Source of the DNA: an uncultured Cytophagaceae bacterium
Lineage (GTDB): Bacteria > Bacteroidota > Bacteroidia > Cytophagales > Spirosomataceae
Length of the DNA: 16,824 nucleotides
Direction of reading: 5' to 3'
Assembly: GCA_938008575.1 (NCBI GenBank)
Contig: CALLKB010000276.1
Span: 1-16,824, forward strand
Below, one piece after another: positions 15,387-16,824 of this stretch. The position numbers and the translations under genes are program-made. The notes under the pieces are model-generated. The model was not told where the DNA came from. It did not search any database and saw nothing but the letters and a program-made list of their open reading frames with translations. The first letter of the stretch is position 1. The number at the start of each line of letters is the position of its first letter.

Positions 15387-15449
15387 CTACTTTTGGCAAA
15401 CCGCCCCTAGCTACCTTTGGCAAACCTGTTTTGAGGATTGCCAAAGGTA
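15380..15449. repeat. Tandem 23-bp direct repeat plus inverted partial copy
   Basis: Two 23-base copies, 15380-15402 and 15404-15426, start with CCCCTAGCTAC and end with TTGGCAAACC, differing at one position. TACCTTTGGCAA (15412-15423) is followed by its exact inverse TTGCCAAAGGTA (15438-15449), forming a 12-bp stem with a 14-base loop. Copy 1 supplies the stop codon (TAG, 15384-15386) of the nuclease gene. The hairpin lacks a T-run, so it is more an RNA-stabilising or repeat element than a terminator. Confidence 0.8.
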
Positions 15450-15492
15450 AGGGAGAAAAAGTAATTCAAGCCTCGTAAAACTGATAAAAAAG

Positions 15493-15518
15493 AAGCCCGG
15501 CTAAACCGGGCTTTTCTT
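15493..15518. terminator. Bidirectional intrinsic terminator
   Basis: AAGCCCGG (15493-15500) and CCGGGCTT (15506-15513) form a perfect 8-bp GC-rich stem with loop CTAAA, followed by a T-rich stretch on the plus strand and preceded by A-rich sequence (15485-15491) that serves the minus strand. It separates the hydrolase operon from the convergent GH105 gene stopping at 15517. Confidence 0.88.
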
Positions 15519-16824
15519 ATTTCAACATATATTCTGCTAGCTTCTTTGCTGCCAGGAAATTCTCGTATTCCAGCGGCGTTCTCCGGTTGTTCGTATATTC
15601 ATTGTACAACCATGGGTCCCCTAATGCAAAAACCTTTCCTTTTCCTACCTGAGCCACTGCCATAACTGGATAGCCTTGTAAGGTCGCAATGGATTTCGCA
15701 GTTCCTGATAATTTCAAGGTTGTAATCTCTTTGATGTAAACCTTTTTGATCGGATTGAATATGGGATTCCCAGGCTCAATTAACACCGTTCCTTGTTCCC
15801 AGTTTCTTCCTTGAACGAAGTTTAAATTAGGCGCAACGAATTCAATACCAAAGCGACGGGCCAAAATATTGAATTGTGGAATTTCGCAATTTGTCGTATC
15901 GTTGGCCAATAAAATTAAGTTTCCGCCTGCCTTCACCCATGCCTCGATTTCGTCCGCAGCTTTGGCATTCATGTAATTCGGCTTAGCCGTTTCTTTCGGA
16001 GAATCTGGGTCAACAATAATGTAAACAGACGCGTTTTTCAAGTTTTCACGGGTAGGGGATGCGCCCAAGGTGTCCAGGGTAGCGCCCAATTGCTCAAATT
16101 GAATGCCCCATAAATGAAATCCTGAATCTTTACGATCCTCCCATGTGTAATGAAACCTTTGGCCATTCTTCGTCTCATGGTTGAAGAAATAATCCAATAC
16201 CACTTTTTTGCCTTTGCCTACAGGCAATTCTTTGGCAATTTCCATTTCTAAAGAGGCCAAAATAAACGGCCCAACTCCTTTTAGATCATCTTGACGCAAA
16301 GGTTCGCTCAAATAATATTCATAGGATCCGTCGCGGTAGGGTGTGCCGCCTAAACCGCCCACGCTTACTGTTTTCTCTAAATGAATATAACCTGCGGCAT
16401 CTGTTGTGATGAAGTTTTTCAAAGCTCCAGCATAAGCTTTTTGTGCGGCTGCTAAGTATGATGCGGGTAAATAGCCTTTGCGCGCTCCTTTGGCAAAAGC
16501 ATAAATAAACATATTCGATGCAGATGCTTCTAAATAGTTGCCTTTCCGACCAGGGAAATTGGGTACTTGATACCAAAGTCCTGAAGCTGGATCTTGAATC
16601 TTCAGCAGAGCTGCTGATAAATTCTGTAATTGCTTTATCAAAATCTTGCGTCCTGGATGATTGACTGGCATGTAATCCAATACATCGACAATTGCCATCT
16701 CATACCAACCCATCGAACGGCCCCAGAAATTAGGGGAGTGCCCCGTCTTTTTATCTGCCCAGGGTTGTGCACGCGCTTGGTCATAGGCATGAATCAATAA
16801 CCCAGTTTTAGCGTCTAAAGCACC
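15517..16824 (-). CDS. GH105-type unsaturated glycuronyl hydrolase with C-terminal DUF4350/GATase-like domain, 3' part
   Basis: The frame is open to the window edge, so the N-terminus is missing; 435 residues remain. Residues 1-~200 belong to the GH88/GH105 (alpha/alpha)6 barrel, which hydrolyses unsaturated uronic-acid ends left by pectin or rhamnogalacturonan lyases. Visible are TGLLIHAYD (Asp15, in the place of the catalytic Asp of the H-x-x-D motif), HSPNFWGRSMGWYEMAIVDVLDYMP (21-55), GLWYQVPNFPGRKGNYLEASASNMFIYA and GGTPYRDGSYEYYLSEP. Residues ~205-435 look like a Rossmann/GATase1-like DUF4350 domain: VVLDYFFNHE, WGIQFEQLGAT, ASVYIIVDPDSP, ADEIEAWVKAGGNLILLANDT and GKVFALGDPWLYNEYT. Such fusions occur in Bacteroidota, and the domain probably binds carbohydrate or acts structurally (inference). 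The gene is convergent with the hydrolase operon and may be the end of a pectin-use locus lying outside the window. Confidence 0.88.
   Translation of the reverse strand, partial: GALDAKTGLLIHAYDQARAQPWADKKTGHSPNFWGRSMGWYEMAIVDVLDYMPVNHPGRKILIKQLQNLSAALLKIQDPASGLWYQVPNFPGRKGNYLEASASNMFIYAFAKGARKGYLPASYLAAAQKAYAGALKNFITTDAAGYIHLEKTVSVGGLGGTPYRDGSYEYYLSEPLRQDDLKGVGPFILASLEMEIAKELPVGKGKKVVLDYFFNHETKNGQRFHYTWEDRKDSGFHLWGIQFEQLGATLDTLGASPTRENLKNASVYIIVDPDSPKETAKPNYMNAKAADEIEAWVKAGGNLILLANDTTNCEIPQFNILARRFGIEFVAPNLNFVQGRNWEQGTVLIEPGNPIFNPIKKVYIKEITTLKLSGTAKSIATLQGYPVMAVAQVGKGKVFALGDPWLYNEYTNNRRTPLEYENFLAAKKLAEYMLK

Overview
The window looks like chromosomal DNA from a Bacteroidota species, most likely an environmental, pigmented member of the Cytophagales. 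The grounds are: Bacteroidota-type promoter boxes (TTTG / TAnnTTTG) and little Shine-Dalgarno signal; an M56 (BlaR1-like) membrane peptidase with a TonB-plug-like tail; a CrtA-type carotenoid oxygenase; and secreted GH20 and GH105 glycosidases. The genus is an inference. No tRNA, rRNA, CRISPR array, transposase or phage gene was seen.

Layout. (1) Bases 1-2789, plus strand: the 3' end of a RecB/AddB-like PD-(D/E)XK nuclease with a predicted Fe-S cluster, a small SCP2-domain protein, and mnmE, closed by a strong bidirectional terminator. (2) Bases 2863-4696, minus strand: a blaI-like repressor and an M56 sensor peptidase in an 8-bp overlapping pair. The promoter spacer is completely filled by an operator palindrome, and a second operator, its exact reverse complement, lies just upstream. 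(3) Bases 4736-7893, minus strand: two tandem paralogous GT-C membrane glycosyltransferases in AT-rich DNA. (4) Bases 8220-10210, plus strand: a proteinase K-like pro-protease with a lipoprotein signal, then a CrtA-like monooxygenase whose C-terminal tail is encoded by an inverted, CAGTGGT-rich repeat. (5) Bases 10348-11961, minus strand: an amt-PII operon whose PII protein lacks the uridylylated Tyr51. (6) Bases 12068-15386, plus strand: a tightly packed operon of three exported hydrolases (GH20 hexosaminidase, alpha/beta-hydrolase esterase, NucA-type nuclease). (7) Bases 15517-16824, minus strand: the 3' part of a GH105 unsaturated glycuronyl hydrolase fused to a DUF4350/GATase-like domain.

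How the genes may work together: the ammonium transporter and PII are divergent from an operon that degrades amino-sugar polymers and nucleic acids, which suggests a nitrogen and phosphorus scavenging neighbourhood (inference). The rest is a mix of housekeeping and envelope functions. I found no strong case for a wholly new multi-gene system. The most distinctive items are the operator-filled BlaI promoter, the repeat element that rewrites the CrtA tail, the PII T-loop substitution, and the lipid-anchored propeptide design of the subtilase.
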